Source: Planctomycetales bacterium (GTDB lineage Bacteria > 4484-113 > JAFGCY01). Taken from it: a stretch of 6,109 nt of DNA. The stretch lies in assembly GCA_024645305.1 (NCBI GenBank), contig JAHEFU010000179.1, positions 1-6,109 on the forward strand, written 5' to 3'. The notes below the pieces were generated by a model. That model searched no databases and was not told where the DNA came from. It saw nothing but the letters and a program-made list of their open reading frames with translations. The translations under genes were made by a program, and so were the position numbers. Below, in pieces: positions 5,394-6,109 of the stretch; within the stretch, counting starts at the first letter, position 1; each line of letters starts with the position of its first letter.

Positions 5394-6109
5394 GAGCTTT
5401 CATCCCCGCGCTCATCGGTCACCTTGACGAAGATTTCCTCAAGAGTCGGCTGCTCCTGGCTGAACCGGGTCAGCGCAACCTGGTGTCTGTTCAGGATCTC
5501 CATGAGTGGATATACGGCCAGGCTGTCAGCCAGCTGTATGCGCAGGCTGACTTCAGCGGGGCGCTGTTCATCAACTTCCAGATAGCGGTAGGCCGCCAGA
5601 TCAGGCTTGATGGATTCAAAGACCGCCCGCGGCATGCGCAGCAGGTAGTCCCAGCGACGAAACAGGTCCACGAGGGACTCAATGCTGTCCTCCAGGGCAA
5701 TGCGGCCGGCCTTCATGATGCCCACACGCCGGCAGATGGCCTGGGCCACCTCCATCTGGTGGGTCGTCACGATGATGGTCAGACCCCTCTCCTGCACCAA
5801 ACTGCGCAGCAGGCGCTGGATTGTCAGCGAGCTGCCCACGTCCAGTCCCAGTGTGGGTTCATCCAGCAGCAGGAGTTCAGGTTCCCCGAGCAGGGCCAGC
5901 ACAACCGCCAGTTTCTGCTGCATTCCGCGGGACAGTGTCTGGGCCGGCCGGTCCCGCTTGTCCGCCAGGCCGAACATGTCCAGCAGCTCAGCTGCCTGCG
6001 GGCGCAGGGCGTTCATGTAAACGCCCTTGAGCTCGCCAAAGTAAGCAATGTTTTCCCAGACAGACAGTCGCCAGTAGAGGTTGCGGCTGCCTTCAAGGAC
6101 CGCTCCGAG
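5390..6109 (-). CDS. ABC transporter ATP-binding subunit (3' part, cut by right window edge)
   Basis: This is the last 239 codons of the ATPase partnering the permease; the frame stays open to the window end, so the ATG at 6016 is internal. Numbering from the first visible residue, the Q-loop region is LGAVLEGSRNLYWRLS (1-16), with Glu where Gln is usual. The signature is LSRGMQQK (59-66), Walker B is LLLLDEP (79-85), the D-loop is GLD (88-90) and the H-loop His is in TTHQ (115-118). Walker A lies outside the window. A C-terminal extension of about 90 residues ends in PTLEEIFVKVTDE (221-233), typical of the DrrA/NatA-like ATPases paired with ABC-2 permeases. It drives export by ATP hydrolysis on the cytoplasmic face; the substrate is unknown. 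An LEG-x-RN version of the Q-loop recurs, as I recall, within this subfamily and probably does not mean loss of activity. Confidence 0.93.
   Translation of the reverse strand, partial: LGAVLEGSRNLYWRLSVWENIAYFGELKGVYMNALRPQAAELLDMFGLADKRDRPAQTLSRGMQQKLAVVLALLGEPELLLLDEPTLGLDVGSSLTIQRLLRSLVQERGLTIIVTTHQMEVAQAICRRVGIMKAGRIALEDSIESLVDLFRRWDYLLRMPRAVFESIKPDLAAYRYLEVDEQRPAEVSLRIQLADSLAVYPLMEILNRHQVALTRFSQEQPTLEEIFVKVTDERGDESS

Overview
The window reads as a chromosomal stretch from a moderately GC-rich, probably Gram-negative-type bacterium. Signal peptides, a murein-cleaving enzyme and several Shine-Dalgarno-like sites are visible. The gene mix (a secreted GH2 enzyme and a large Gln-rich membrane coiled-coil protein) recalls Planctomycetota and related phyla, but that placement is from memory and weak. 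I see no rRNA or tRNA gene, CRISPR array, insertion sequence or phage gene.

Layout. (1) Minus strand, 1-1365: the N-terminal 455 residues of an exported glycoside hydrolase family 2 protein, cut by the left edge. (2) A divergent intergenic region, 1366-1553. (3) Plus strand, 1554-3575: a membrane-anchored coiled-coil protein interrupted by one in-frame TGA at 3003-3005. (4) A perfect stem-loop terminator at 3605-3631 between convergent genes. (5) Minus strand, 4313-3678: a small exported lytic transglycosylase. (6) A 279-base AT-richer intergenic region, 4314-4592, with an extended -10 promoter, a palindrome, a consensus DnaA box and an 11-bp tandem repeat. (7) Minus strand, 6109-4593: an ABC-2 exporter pair, ATPase (cut by the right edge) then permease, overlapping by 4 bases.

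The main observation is the TGA in gene 3. A conventional caller would report two ORFs, 1554-3005 and a TTG-start ORF at 3027-3575. They share one frame, no other stop lies between them, and the second has no convincing start. Reading through gives one 673-residue protein. The UGA is followed by a hairpin (3018-3035: 7-bp stem, AGUU loop, loop beginning 19 nt after UGA) that fits the usual description of a bacterial SECIS element. The only cysteine in the whole protein lies five residues after the UGA (U-S-G-G-S-C). I propose that this gene encodes a selenoprotein of a family I do not know to contain selenocysteine. A nonsense mutation, a sequencing error or plain readthrough remain possible, and no selenocysteine machinery is in the window.

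The genes share a cell-envelope theme (secreted glycosidase, membrane scaffold with a predicted extracytoplasmic coiled coil, peptidoglycan lyase, exporter). Their orientations give at least three separate transcription units, so a common pathway is not established.
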